From Sphingopyxis italica (GTDB lineage Bacteria; Pseudomonadota; Alphaproteobacteria; Sphingomonadales; Sphingomonadaceae), in contig NZ_JAATIT010000001.1 in NCBI RefSeq assembly GCF_011926545.1, positions 777,969 through 841,968 of the forward strand: 64,000 nt of DNA. Reading direction: 5' to 3'. Numbering within the stretch: position 1 is the first letter of the stretch; each line of letters begins with the position of its first letter. Position numbers and translations under genes: made by a program. The notes below the pieces were generated by a model. It had not been told where the DNA came from, made no database searches, and saw only the letters and a list, made by a program, of their open reading frames with translations. Below are positions 42,972 to 51,547 of the stretch, piece by piece.

Positions 42972-43909
42972 CCGAGCGACTGCTCGCGGAACATCGGACA
43001 CTCGCACGCCTTTTCGCCCAGTCCCCCGAAGCGCTGGCGCGAACGCTCGGCAAGGACAGCCCGGTCGGCGCGATGCTCGTCGCCGCACGGTGCGCGACAT
43101 TGGAGGCCATGCGCGAAGAGCTGAGCGGTCGCGGCATCGACCCCGACAATCCCAAATTGCTGCGTTATCTCAGGGCATCGATGGGCGCGCTTCCCGATGA
43201 GGCGCTGCGCGTGCTGTTCCTTGACCCGTCGCATCGCCTCATCGCGGATGAACAATTACAGCGCGGAACGCTCGGCCATCTCGCAATCTATCCCCGCACG
43301 ATATTTCGGCGAGCGATCGAACTCGACGCCGCCGCGATCATTCTCGTCCATAACCATCCTAGTGGCGACCCAGCGCCCAGCCGGTGCGATATCGAGGCAA
43401 CTGAACGCCTGGCTACGATCGGACAAGCGCTCGACGTCGAGGTGCTGGAACATATCATTGTCGCGCTCCGAGGGCATCGGATGATCCTCCGGGGACGACC
43501 TGCCTCCGGTCGGACGTCTTCGCCCGGCACGCTACTTCGCGACAGAATTGCCGATTGGCGGAACTCACCCGATGCCGAGTTGGCGCTCGCCAACGCGCAG
43601 CGCGTATGGCGGCGGCGCCTTCTGCGCCGACAACTTGTCGGCGCAGAAGGCCTGTTCGGCGAACCGGCTTGGGATATGCTCATCGATCTCTTCATCCATG
43701 AGGCAGCGGCGAAATCAGTATCGACCAGCTCGCTTTGTATCGCGTCGGGCCTTCCGAGAACGACGGCCCTCAGGCTGCTGCAGCGCCTTTGCGACGAGGG
43801 ACTGTTGGCGCGGGAGCCGGATCGCCACGACGGAAGACGCAATTTCATCCGGCTGGCCCCCGATCTCGCGCAACGCCTCCTGGCCTATTTCGCGGCGGGC
43901 GACGAATGA
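42920..43909 (+). CDS. RadC-like JAB/MPN+ protein fused to a C-terminal HTH
   Basis: 329-residue protein. The middle part is a RadC-type JAMM domain: LAIYPRTIFRRAIELDAAAIILVHNHPSGDPAPSRCDIEAT with zinc ligands His144, His146 and Asp157 all present. Unlike chromosomal RadC, the C-terminal ~100 residues form a MarR-like winged helix (DLFIHEAAAKSVSTSSLCIASGLPRTTALRLLQRLCDEGLLAREPDRHDGRRNFIRLAP). The N-terminal 90 residues are helical. RadC-like proteins on mobile elements are common but their activity is not settled; a fused DNA-binding domain suggests a regulator with metalloprotease-like or ligand-binding control. The 3' end overlaps the convergent CopG-like gene by 25 nt. Confidence 0.8.
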   Translation: MLADLVAAIDPEHCESLAERLLAEHRTLARLFAQSPEALARTLGKDSPVGAMLVAARCATLEAMREELSGRGIDPDNPKLLRYLRASMGALPDEALRVLFLDPSHRLIADEQLQRGTLGHLAIYPRTIFRRAIELDAAAIILVHNHPSGDPAPSRCDIEATERLATIGQALDVEVLEHIIVALRGHRMILRGRPASGRTSSPGTLLRDRIADWRNSPDAELALANAQRVWRRRLLRRQLVGAEGLFGEPAWDMLIDLFIHEAAAKSVSTSSLCIASGLPRTTALRLLQRLCDEGLLAREPDRHDGRRNFIRLAPDLAQRLLAYFAAGDE

Positions 43910-44322
43910 TCGCCGTCCACGTCGCGGGACAATTCGTCACCAAGCTTCGGCCCGAGCTCCATCCGGCGGCTCAGCGAATCGACAAAGGCCTCCCACCGTT
44001 TCTTGCCAGTCACTTGCGCCGCCCGGAGTGCCGCGTCAGGGAGCGGGGGATTGTTGATCAGCCAGGAGCGGACGAACAGCGCGAAGCCTTCGTTCGACAA
44101 TTCGACATGCCATTCGAGCCGGTCGAGTTGCCGCGACAGCCGATCGAGCCGCCGCGTCAGCACGGCCTCAAGTCGCTCCTCATGATCGGGAGTGAGCAAA
44201 GATGCGAGCGCGGCCTCGACGATGTCGGTGCGCGTGATGCGGCGGCTGCTCGCGCGTTCGTCGAGCTGGCGCGCCAGCACGCTATCGATCCGGAAGGTCC
44301 GCTTGACCGACGACTTCCTCAT
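43885..44322 (-). CDS. CopG-family ribbon-helix-helix protein near traG
   Basis: 145-residue protein with an N-terminal ribbon-helix-helix (KRTFRIDSVLARQLDERASSRRITRTDIVEAALASLLTP) and a helical C-terminal part (LEAVLTRRLDRLSRQLDRLEWHVELSNEGFALFVRSWL). This type is found directly after the TraG coupling-protein gene in many Trb-type elements, probably acting at oriT or as a transfer regulator. Its start overlaps the traG stop by 4 nt. Confidence 0.85.
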   Translation of the reverse strand: MRKSSVKRTFRIDSVLARQLDERASSRRITRTDIVEAALASLLTPDHEERLEAVLTRRLDRLSRQLDRLEWHVELSNEGFALFVRSWLINNPPLPDAALRAAQVTGKKRWEAFVDSLSRRMELGPKLGDELSRDVDGDHSSPAAK

Positions 44323-46331
44323 AGTTCGATCCCGTCGTCCGGATCCTGCGACGCCAGGCGGGCGCCGCGGCGCATCGCACCGTCGATCGCCTTGCGCTCG
44401 CGGACGGGGTCATCCTCTCGTTCCTCGGTTGCGAAATCGAACTCGCTGACATCCGGGCGAGCCTCAGATACGATATTCTCATGGTCGGCCATCGCCGGCT
44501 CCTGCCGGATACCGCTGTTGGCGTCGCTATCGTCCTCCTCGCCGTCGCTCGCATCGGGGATCTCATCATGAACTGCGATCTCGACCTTCCCGCCGGACAG
44601 GTCTTTCGGTCGTTCCAACGCGCTCCAGTCGTCGGGACGGCTTTCGCCGACTTGCGGCGGCGCGGGCGGCGGCAGGATCCGCGCCATCAATCGGGGGTCG
44701 GCATAGTATTTGGCCTTGCTCGCCCGGATCGGCGCGACGCCGGCGACCATGACGATTTCCTGATCGGGCGGCAGTTGCATGACCTCGCCGGGCGTCAGCA
44801 AGGCGCGGGCCGTCTCGGTCCGCGAGACCATCAGATGGCCAAGCCAGGGCGATAGCCGGTGCCCGGCATAATTTTTCATTGCGCGCATTTCGGTGGCGGT
44901 GCCGAGCGCGTCCGAGATCCGCTTGGCCGTCCGCTCGTCGTTTGTCGCGAAGCTGACTCGGACGTGACAATTGTCGAGGATGGCGTTGTTCTGGCCGTAA
45001 GCCTTCTCGATCTGATTCAAGGACTGGGCGATCAGAAACGCCTTGATCCCATAGCCGGCCATGAAGGCGAGCGCGCTCTCGAAGAAATCGAGCCGCCCCA
45101 GCGCCGGAAATTCATCGAGCATGAGAAGAAGGCGCTGCGACCGCGCACGCGGATTAAGTTCCTCGGTGAGCCGCCGCCCGATCTGATTGAGGATCAGACG
45201 AATGAGCGGCTTGGTGCGGCTGATGTCGCCGGGCGGCACGACGAGATAGAGCGAGGTCGCCGTCTCCCCCGCCACAAGGTCGGCGATGCGCCAGTCCGAC
45301 CGCCGCGTCACCGCAGCGATGACGGGGTCGCGGTAAAGCCCTAGAAAGGACATGGCGGTCGAAAGGACGCCCGACCGCTCATTGGCCGACTTGTTGAGCA
45401 GATCCTGCGCCGCCGCCGCGACGACGGGATGGATACCCTTCTCGCCGAGATGTGCCGTCGACTGCATGATGCGCAGGGTCGAGGCGATACCGCGCCGCGG
45501 ATCGGAGAGGAAGGCCGCGACGCCTGCGAGCGATTTATCCTCTTCGGCATAAAGAACATGCAGGATGGCTCCGACGAGAAGCGAGTGGCTCGTTTTCTCC
45601 CAATGGTTGCGCTTCTCGAGGCTGCCTTCCGGATCGACAAGTACGTCGGCGACATTCTGGACGTCGCGCACCTCCCACGCGCCGCGCCGCACTTCGAGGA
45701 GAGGATTGTAAGCGGCCGACGCGATATTGGTGGGATCGAAGAGCAGGACGCGCCCATGCTGGGCCCGGAACCCCGACGTCAGCTGCCAATTCTCGCCCTT
45801 GATGTCATGCACGATGCAGCTGCCCGGCCAGGTGAGCAGCGTCGGCACGACAAGCCCGACGCCCTTGCCCGACCGTGTCGGCGCGAAGCATAGGATATGT
45901 TCGGCGCCGTCATGGCGAAGATAGCTCCGACCAAAGCGCCCCAAGATGACCCCAGCCTCGTCGAGCATGCCTGCGCGGCGGATATCGCCAGCCTCGGCCC
46001 AGCGCGCTGAACCATAGGTCTCGGCGCGCTGCCGCTCACGGGCCCTCCACACCGACATGGAAATCGCGACAATGATCGAGGCGAAGCCGCCCGACGCCGC
46101 GATCATGGCGCCGCGGTAGAAAATCGGCGGCGCATAGGCATCATAGGCAAACCACCACCAGAAGAAGGCGGGCGGCGGATAGACCGGATAGTCACCGATG
46201 CGGAACCAGGGCGCGCCGAGCGCCGGCTGAAATCCAAGCGCGCCCGCGGTCCACTGCGTTGCTGCCCAGACCGCGAAGATCACGATCGAACCGACCGCAG
46301 TAATCTGTCCCCAGAGGATCTTGTCGTTCAT
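44319..46331 (-). CDS. traG: TraG/VirD4-type conjugative coupling protein
   Basis: 670-residue inner-membrane ATPase linking the relaxosome to the T4SS. Two N-terminal membrane segments (ITAVGSIVIFAVWAATQW; GAMIAASGGFASIIVAISM) precede YGSARWAEAGDIRRAGM, Walker A APTRSGKGVGLVVPTLL, and Walker B LLLMLDEFPALGRLDFFE. The C-terminal ~110 residues are acidic and low complexity. The frame is open further upstream, but MNDKILWGQIT is the conserved start. Lies 26 nt after the relaxase. Confidence 0.95.
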   Translation of the reverse strand: MNDKILWGQITAVGSIVIFAVWAATQWTAGALGFQPALGAPWFRIGDYPVYPPPAFFWWWFAYDAYAPPIFYRGAMIAASGGFASIIVAISMSVWRARERQRAETYGSARWAEAGDIRRAGMLDEAGVILGRFGRSYLRHDGAEHILCFAPTRSGKGVGLVVPTLLTWPGSCIVHDIKGENWQLTSGFRAQHGRVLLFDPTNIASAAYNPLLEVRRGAWEVRDVQNVADVLVDPEGSLEKRNHWEKTSHSLLVGAILHVLYAEEDKSLAGVAAFLSDPRRGIASTLRIMQSTAHLGEKGIHPVVAAAAQDLLNKSANERSGVLSTAMSFLGLYRDPVIAAVTRRSDWRIADLVAGETATSLYLVVPPGDISRTKPLIRLILNQIGRRLTEELNPRARSQRLLLMLDEFPALGRLDFFESALAFMAGYGIKAFLIAQSLNQIEKAYGQNNAILDNCHVRVSFATNDERTAKRISDALGTATEMRAMKNYAGHRLSPWLGHLMVSRTETARALLTPGEVMQLPPDQEIVMVAGVAPIRASKAKYYADPRLMARILPPPAPPQVGESRPDDWSALERPKDLSGGKVEIAVHDEIPDASDGEEDDSDANSGIRQEPAMADHENIVSEARPDVSEFDFATEEREDDPVRERKAIDGAMRRGARLASQDPDDGIEL

Positions 46332-46357
46332 TGCAAAATGCCTTTCTAAATGCCTTT

Positions 46358-48118
46358 CTAGATGCCGATGCCCCGGCCCAGCGCCCAATCGACCGAGCCG
46401 CCGGGGGACATGGTGCCGGTGATGTGCTGGCCGAGATGGCGGTCGAGCGCGGGGCGCCAGGGGACGAGCTGGAAACCCAGCCCGTCGTCGATCATGGCGA
46501 AGCGCCCCGATGCGAGCGTCACGCGCTCGCGGTAGACGCCGCTCACATAGTCGCCGGCAGCCGACGATTTGTGGGCAAGGCCGGTCCGCTCGGCAATCGA
46601 TGCGGTCGCGGCTTCCAGTTCGCGCGAAGCGAGCTTGTCGATGAGCCCGGATGACAGGGTCAGCCGGTCCCCGGCGCGCGACGCCAATCCCTGCTCGACG
46701 AGATAGCGCGCCCGCTTCTCCATCGCCTGGCGGATTTCGAGACCGAAGCCATTCCCGCACGCGACCGGTTCACGGGCGACGAGTTGGCGGTCGAGCCAGG
46801 TCGCGCCGGGCGCGGTGACCTGCGACGCGAGCGGGAGGTCCGAGCGCGTCGCAAGCGACATATGCGCGCGCCCCTTGCCATCCTCCCAACTGCGGAGCTC
46901 GACGATCGAGCCCGGCCTGGCATCACCGGTCATCTCCATGTAGTTGAAGCGGATGTGATGGGTTCGCCCGTCGGCGCCGTCGACGATCGCATAGGCGCTG
47001 CCGGCAAGTTCGTCATGCAACCCCCGCTCGACAAGGCGGCCCACGATCGCGGTCTCGGGCGCGCCGTCGTGAAGCGCGAGCGCGGCGGGATCGAAGCGGC
47101 GCCCGCCGCGCGACAGCGCGCGGTGCATCGTCTTGATGATATCGCCGCGCACCGCGACCTCGCGCAGCGCCGGCTCGGCGCCGGCCCCGAGCGCCCAAAG
47201 GCCGGCGCCCTGCCGCTCGGCGAGACCCATCTGCTCGAGCCGGGCGGCGCGGCCGACCAGCAGGCCGTGCATATGCCGGTCTTCGTTCGCTGCGGGGCGC
47301 AGATCGATGACTCCGCCCGCTTCGTCGGCGAGCCTCTGCAGTCGGGCATCGAGACTTGTCCAGCGATCGGCATCGACTTCGCGCGCGAGCGCGCTTTGCA
47401 TGTCGAGCTCACTGCGTGGACCGAGTTCGAGCGTTGCAAGTGCTTCGGCCCGTCCGCGAATGCCTGCGGCGATATAGCCGCGGTCGATGACGAGATCGGC
47501 GCCATCATCGGTGACGCCGCGCACGAGGATATGGATATGCGGATTGTCGGTGTTCCAATGATCGACCGCGACCCAGTCGAGGCGGGTCTGGAGATCGCGT
47601 CCCATGTCCGTCATGAGATCGCGCGTGAAGGAACGGAGATCGCCGAGATCCGCGGCGTCCTCCGGGCTCACGATCAGCCGGAAGTGATGCCGGTCGTCTT
47701 CGCAGCGCGCGGCGAAGGCATCGCGATCGGCGGCGTCGCCGCCCGCATCGAACATGCTCGCGTCGCGGCCGTCACGGGTCACGCCTTCCCGCTCGAGATA
47801 GGAGATATGACGCGCCAGCGGCGCGGCGCGAAACCGCGCGCCTTGGTGGCGGACGACGCGCGCCATGACCGTGACGCGCCGGGCGCCAGGCTGACGGCGC
47901 ATCGCCGCCATGGCCCGCCGGCCCCGTCCATGCGTGCCGGTCCCGCCGCCAGCGCCGCGGCCAGGCCGCGAGCGGGTGTAGCCCGACCGCGAGGCTGCTT
48001 TGCGCACCTGCGTAGCGAGCCGCTTGCCCTTGCCTGCCGACCCTGCCCCGCGATCGCGGCTCCGTCCCGGCCTGATGCGGAAATCATGGTCGTCACCGCG
48101 CATCGGGGGCGGTGCCAT
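46358..48118 (-). CDS. VirD2-like relaxase (DUF3363 family)
   Basis: 586-residue relaxase. It starts MAPPPMRGDDHDFRIRPGRSRDRG, typical of DUF3363 proteins, then RVVRHQGARFRAAPLARHISYLEREGVTRDGRDASMFDAGGD, and the metal-binding three-His motif HWNTDNPHIHILVRG. The C-terminal DUF3363 region continues to the end. It nicks one strand at oriT and pilots it through the coupling protein. The first ~80 residues are Arg/Gly-rich. First gene of the relaxase-traG-copG operon; a candidate oriT lies upstream. Confidence 0.93.
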   Translation of the reverse strand: MAPPPMRGDDHDFRIRPGRSRDRGAGSAGKGKRLATQVRKAASRSGYTRSRPGRGAGGGTGTHGRGRRAMAAMRRQPGARRVTVMARVVRHQGARFRAAPLARHISYLEREGVTRDGRDASMFDAGGDAADRDAFAARCEDDRHHFRLIVSPEDAADLGDLRSFTRDLMTDMGRDLQTRLDWVAVDHWNTDNPHIHILVRGVTDDGADLVIDRGYIAAGIRGRAEALATLELGPRSELDMQSALAREVDADRWTSLDARLQRLADEAGGVIDLRPAANEDRHMHGLLVGRAARLEQMGLAERQGAGLWALGAGAEPALREVAVRGDIIKTMHRALSRGGRRFDPAALALHDGAPETAIVGRLVERGLHDELAGSAYAIVDGADGRTHHIRFNYMEMTGDARPGSIVELRSWEDGKGRAHMSLATRSDLPLASQVTAPGATWLDRQLVAREPVACGNGFGLEIRQAMEKRARYLVEQGLASRAGDRLTLSSGLIDKLASRELEAATASIAERTGLAHKSSAAGDYVSGVYRERVTLASGRFAMIDDGLGFQLVPWRPALDRHLGQHITGTMSPGGSVDWALGRGIGI

Positions 48119-48616
48119 ACGAAAAGTTGGGAGAAAACGGCGCGTTCAACGCGATGATATGGCAGATTTCGGCAGAGCCATACGCGCAAACCCGCAGAAA
48201 ACCGACCATGGAGTGCCCGAAGCTGGCACGGCTTTTATCTTGCCCTCTTATTTGGCTCCCTGATTTTCGAAGTTTTCGCCATCTCCATCTCTCCTTCATA
48301 GCAAGTAATTGGCCCCTATTCGACGACAGGCTTGCAAGATCTGCGATGTGACGAGGGTCTGATACGCCGTGCACTCTTTCGGGCTCATCGACGGGATGTT
48401 GGAGCCGCACGTTCGCGGTGTTGGCGCCGTCGCGGCACATGTCGCTATCGGATTTACGGGGCAGCATCACAGGCACTCCGGCGTGGTCCGCGCGGGGCGG
48501 CCACAGGCAAGATATCGTGCTTCCCGTTTTCCAGGTCTGTATCATTCCTCTGCCGCTTGCGCGGACCTCCTAAGCTCGTTGCGCCGTCAACCGGCAGTCG
48601 ATGGGGCGGTGGTTGT
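48119..48616. other. Non-coding region between relaxase and IS110 transposase
   Basis: 498 nt with no convincing gene. It includes the relaxase promoter region, an 8-bp CTTGCAAG palindrome (48331-48338) and the inverted repeat discussed as a candidate oriT. Part of the right end of the IS110-type element must also lie here, because IS110 transposases are followed by a short non-coding end. Confidence 0.45.
48485..48567. other. Candidate origin of transfer (oriT)
   Basis: Inverted repeat arms GGTCCGCGC (48485-48493) and GCGCGGACC (48559-48567) enclose, on the minus strand, TATCTTGC (48514-48507), which fits the P-type nic consensus YATCYTG/Y as I know it. It lies 370 nt upstream of the relaxase gene, where oriT is usually found. 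The match is short and unproven, and the arms could instead belong to the IS110 end. Confidence 0.28.
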
Positions 48617-49705
48617 TCATGAGTTCGCGAGGCTGAGCCGTTGCAGTTTCGCGGCGTTCGATGCGTCGATGTCCTGCGCAGACGCGTCTGGATCGCCGAC
48701 GTAAAAGGTACCGTCGCGCCACATTGCGTGCATCACGATCGCAAGTTTGCGGGCGACGGCGATGCGGGCTTTCGCGTGACACTTGGTCTTCGCGAGCTTC
48801 AGCCCCCATGTTTTGATCATGTCGCGGCCTTTGAACCGGGTGAGCATCGCCGACGCTGCTTCATAGAGCGCGCGGCGCACATCGGGATCGCCTGCCTTGC
48901 TGATGCGACCGTGGACATCGATCGACGTACCCGACTGCCATCGCTTCGACGTTAGCCCGAAGTAGGCCGCGACATTGCGCGATCGGCGGAACCGCTGCGG
49001 GTCATCAATCGCGCTGCTGAAGCTCAGCGCCGTCACCGGACCGACGCCGGGGATCGCCATGAACCGCCGACATAGCTCGTCGCGCATGGCGATCTGCACG
49101 ACCAGCTTGTGCAGCGTCAGATACTCAGCCCACAGCGCAGCGCGCGCCCGAAGCATGCAGTCCATGAGTCCAGCGGTCAGCGCGTCGCCGGCGACGGCCT
49201 CGCGCACGGCCTTCTCCATGGCGCCGCGGCCAACCTTGCCGAGCCGGATTCCGAACACCTTCAGCGAGTGACGGATGGCATTTTCGAGGTCGAGGAACTT
49301 GCGCTTCAGATTGCGGCGCTGAACCAGCAGCAAGCGGATGCGATAGCAGGCGTCCGTCTTGACGTGCGCCTGGCGGAACCAGCCGGTCCGCATGATATGC
49401 GCGATGCCGAGTGCATCATTCGCGTCGGTCTTGTTGCGCTGCGCCGACAGCGCCGCGCGCACATGACGCGTTTCGAGGCAGACCGCTGGAACACCTTCCG
49501 CCAGCAGCTCGGTGTGCAGCCACGGCGACAGCGACCCGGCCTCGTGGCCGACGCGGCGCATGCGATCCGCATAGGGTCGCAGGGCCTCGGCGATCGCAGC
49601 CGGATCGGTTTCCACAGCGGTTTCGAACGCGACTTTTCCATCGTCGCCGACAACGCAGATTGCGGTTTCGTCGACCGAGACATCAAGGCCGGTAAAATAT
49701 TCCAT
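48617..49705 (-). CDS. IS110-family transposase (DEDD recombinase)
   Basis: 362-residue transposase. The RuvC-like DEDD domain shows YFTGLDVSVDETAICVV (first Asp), RVGHEAGSLSPWLHTEL (Glu) and NKTDANDALGIAHIMRTG (two Asp). The C-terminal Tnp_IS116/110/902 domain shows FMAIPGVGPVTALSFSSAIDDPQRFRRSRNVAAYFGLTSKRWQSGTSIDVHGRISKAGDPDVRRALYEAA, which includes the catalytic serine. ATG giving MEYFTG was chosen; a TTG 156 nt upstream would add an unrelated stretch. IS110 elements lack true terminal inverted repeats, so exact ends cannot be placed. Confidence 0.93.
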   Translation of the reverse strand: MEYFTGLDVSVDETAICVVGDDGKVAFETAVETDPAAIAEALRPYADRMRRVGHEAGSLSPWLHTELLAEGVPAVCLETRHVRAALSAQRNKTDANDALGIAHIMRTGWFRQAHVKTDACYRIRLLLVQRRNLKRKFLDLENAIRHSLKVFGIRLGKVGRGAMEKAVREAVAGDALTAGLMDCMLRARAALWAEYLTLHKLVVQIAMRDELCRRFMAIPGVGPVTALSFSSAIDDPQRFRRSRNVAAYFGLTSKRWQSGTSIDVHGRISKAGDPDVRRALYEAASAMLTRFKGRDMIKTWGLKLAKTKCHAKARIAVARKLAIVMHAMWRDGTFYVGDPDASAQDIDASNAAKLQRLSLANS

Positions 49706-49916
49706 CACACGACTCCTTCGCTTCCGTTTGACCGGAGCGAGGGTCGCGCCGCTGGCATCCGCAGCGCAAGGTTTCTCATCGGGCGCAGCGGCCGTGCTGG
49801 TCGGAAGCAACGCCAAGTCCTCGCCAAATACGGCGGCACTCCCCGATTTCCCTTCCAGCAAGCCACCACAGGCCTACAGCAAAGCCCGTCAAAAAACCTA
49901 GCGGCTCCTCTGTCCG
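49706..49916 (-). mobile_element. Upstream non-coding end of IS110 element (possible bridge-RNA region)
   Basis: About 210 nt directly upstream of the transposase start. In IS110-group elements this non-coding end encodes the structured bridge RNA that pairs with donor and target DNA. A short imperfect hairpin is visible near 49713-49735 (CGCTTCCG...CCGGAGCG). Loop assignments and element boundary cannot be established by eye. Confidence 0.35.
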
Positions 49917-50624
49917 TCACTGGTCACGGCCAACGGATAAGGGGATGAAAAGCGGAGCACTTGCAGTCCGGGCAGGCGCAGCCAATCCCGACGGGCTTGC
50001 AGGTTGCGCGTCGTCAGACGGCAAATTTCGTTCGGCAAAGAGCCCCGCGTCGCGCCATCCAGGCGTGGATGAAGGCGTCATCGGCGCAGCCGCGGCGCTT
50101 TCCGATGCGTGCAATTCAGGCGCGATCTTGGCGACATAGGCGATCGTCTCAGCGGGCAGACCGCGGCGCCCCGATGCGTAGGCATCGGCGCGGCCCGGTC
50201 CCGCGTTGTACGCCGCGAGCATCAATCGAACGTCGCCGTAGCGGTCCCACATCTCGCGCAGATAGGCTGCACCGGCGAGGATATTGGCGCGCGGGTCGAA
50301 CGGATCCCCCCCGAGCCGATGGCGCGCGGTCAGCGATGCCCAGGTACCGGGCATGATCTGCATCAGACCCATCGCCCCGGCATGCGAAACCGCACCAACC
50401 TTGCCGCGGCTTTCGGCGTGCATCACGCGCCAGATCCAAAGCTCCGGAATGCCGAAGCGCTGTGCCGCTTCGGCGACCGGTGCGGCATAAGGATGGCGCA
50501 CCGATTGCACCGCCGCGGCAGCGGGCGCGCAGGCCAAAGGCATCGCGAATGACACAAGAAACGCGCCAAAAGGCACGCTGACGCGGAGCGCGAACCTACC
50601 CCCGAAGCGCAGCAGCAGCCCCAT
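49917..50624 (-). CDS. Lytic transglycosylase (SLT domain), conjugation-associated
   Basis: 235-residue periplasmic peptidoglycan lyase. A hydrophobic N-terminal signal (FGAFLVSFAMPLACAPAAAA) is followed by the SLT domain: PELWIWRVMHAESRGKVGAVSHAGAMGLMQIMPGTW (catalytic Glu71) and YLREMWDRYGDVRLMLAAYNAGPGRADAY. It would open peptidoglycan for T4SS assembly, a VirB1-like role. It is 3 nt after the DUF736 gene and in the same minus-strand operon. Confidence 0.92.
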   Translation of the reverse strand: MGLLLRFGGRFALRVSVPFGAFLVSFAMPLACAPAAAAVQSVRHPYAAPVAEAAQRFGIPELWIWRVMHAESRGKVGAVSHAGAMGLMQIMPGTWASLTARHRLGGDPFDPRANILAGAAYLREMWDRYGDVRLMLAAYNAGPGRADAYASGRRGLPAETIAYVAKIAPELHASESAAAAPMTPSSTPGWRDAGLFAERNLPSDDAQPASPSGLAAPARTASAPLFIPLSVGRDQ

Positions 50625-50627
50625 GGA

Positions 50628-50960
50628 TCAGCTCCCGGCCTGCGGCTCGGGGCGCGACCACAGAATAGACAAATCGTCGTCGTCGGGGCCGAGGCGAACC
50701 AGATTTGCGCGCAGCGGAACAGCAAGGCTCGGGTCGTCGATCTGCAGCGCTATGTACAAGCCGCGCGGACCCGTGCGATCCCAACCGGCCCCGATCTCCG
50801 CACCAAGAGCGGGATCGCCGATCAATAAGCGCCAACCCGGCGCATTTTCCTTTTCAGAATAGGCTGCCGGTGTGAGCTCGATTTGCGCGTCGAACGCGAG
50901 TGTCTTGATCGAGCCGGAATATCCTCCTGTCGTGTTCCGGCGCATTGTCCCAATGATCAT
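50628..50960 (-). CDS. DUF736-family protein, copy 1
   Basis: 110-residue protein (MIIGTMRRNTTGGYSGSIKTLAFDAQIELTPA... GPRGLYIALQIDDPSLAVPLRANLVR... LSILWSRPEPQAG). The GxYxGxIxTL opening and YxxLxLDDPSxxxPIxAxL core are DUF736. Members are hallmark genes of alphaproteobacterial conjugative elements; function unknown. Start overlaps the S26 peptidase stop by 4 nt. This is the most divergent of three copies in the window. Confidence 0.88.
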   Translation of the reverse strand: MIIGTMRRNTTGGYSGSIKTLAFDAQIELTPAAYSEKENAPGWRLLIGDPALGAEIGAGWDRTGPRGLYIALQIDDPSLAVPLRANLVRLGPDDDDLSILWSRPEPQAGS

Positions 50961-51547
50961 GATGACGTCTCCTTCTTGCCGAGTGATGGTGCGTGGTCGG
51001 GTTCGGCGGAGCCCCAGCGAAGCGCCGCCGCCGGATGGGTGCGCGTGAGGATCGGGTGCGCGGTGCCGAGCAGGCCGGCGGCGGATACCGGCCCGAAATA
51101 GCGGCCGTCGAGACTGTCGCGCGCCGCATTGACGAGAAAGAGTTCGCCGCGGCCGACGATCCGGCAACCCGTCCAGACGGGGAGCTGGCGGTTCGCCCGA
51201 TCGCGCGCCAGCGCGCGGGCGACCGCCACGCCGTTCACTGTGACGAAGACGCCGGAACGGCAGACGAGCGCACCGGGAAGGCCCGCGACCCGCTTCAGCA
51301 GCGGCACGTCGCGCGGCAAATATCCGCGCTGCGCGAGAAATGTCCCGAGCGCGGGCGGCGGGTCGAGGGCGACAAAGTCGCCGAGCCGCGGCGGCGCGCC
51401 CCCATCGACCCTATAGAGGCCAGTCGGAGCACTGGCGCTCGCATTCCAGATGTAGCGCGGCGCGGGCTTCAGCCACGCGACCGCGATGAACAATGTGCTG
51501 AAGATCGTCGCGGCCGCCGCCGTGGCTCGGAGTGCGCGGCGGTTCAT
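50957..51547 (-). CDS. traF: TraF-like S26 signal peptidase
   Basis: 196-residue S26-family peptidase with one N-terminal membrane helix (AAAATIFSTLFIAVAWL). The catalytic serine lies in SASAPTGLYRV (Ser39) and the general-base lysine in LLKRVAGLPG (Lys85), the TraF arrangement. In RP4, TraF cleaves and cyclises the TrbC pilin, so it probably matures the TrbC of this element. The chosen ATG overlaps the stop of the DUF2840 gene by 4 nt. Confidence 0.93.
   Translation of the reverse strand: MNRRALRATAAAATIFSTLFIAVAWLKPAPRYIWNASASAPTGLYRVDGGAPPRLGDFVALDPPPALGTFLAQRGYLPRDVPLLKRVAGLPGALVCRSGVFVTVNGVAVARALARDRANRQLPVWTGCRIVGRGELFLVNAARDSLDGRYFGPVSAAGLLGTAHPILTRTHPAAALRWGSAEPDHAPSLGKKETSS

Noticed and set aside
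46784..48157. 457-codon plus-strand frame opposite the relaxase
   Set aside because: Shadow frame; the relaxase His motif and DUF3363 start are on the minus strand.
48093..48545. 150-codon minus-strand frame upstream of the relaxase
   Set aside because: It overlaps the relaxase start in another frame, shows no domain and covers the candidate oriT; probably chance.
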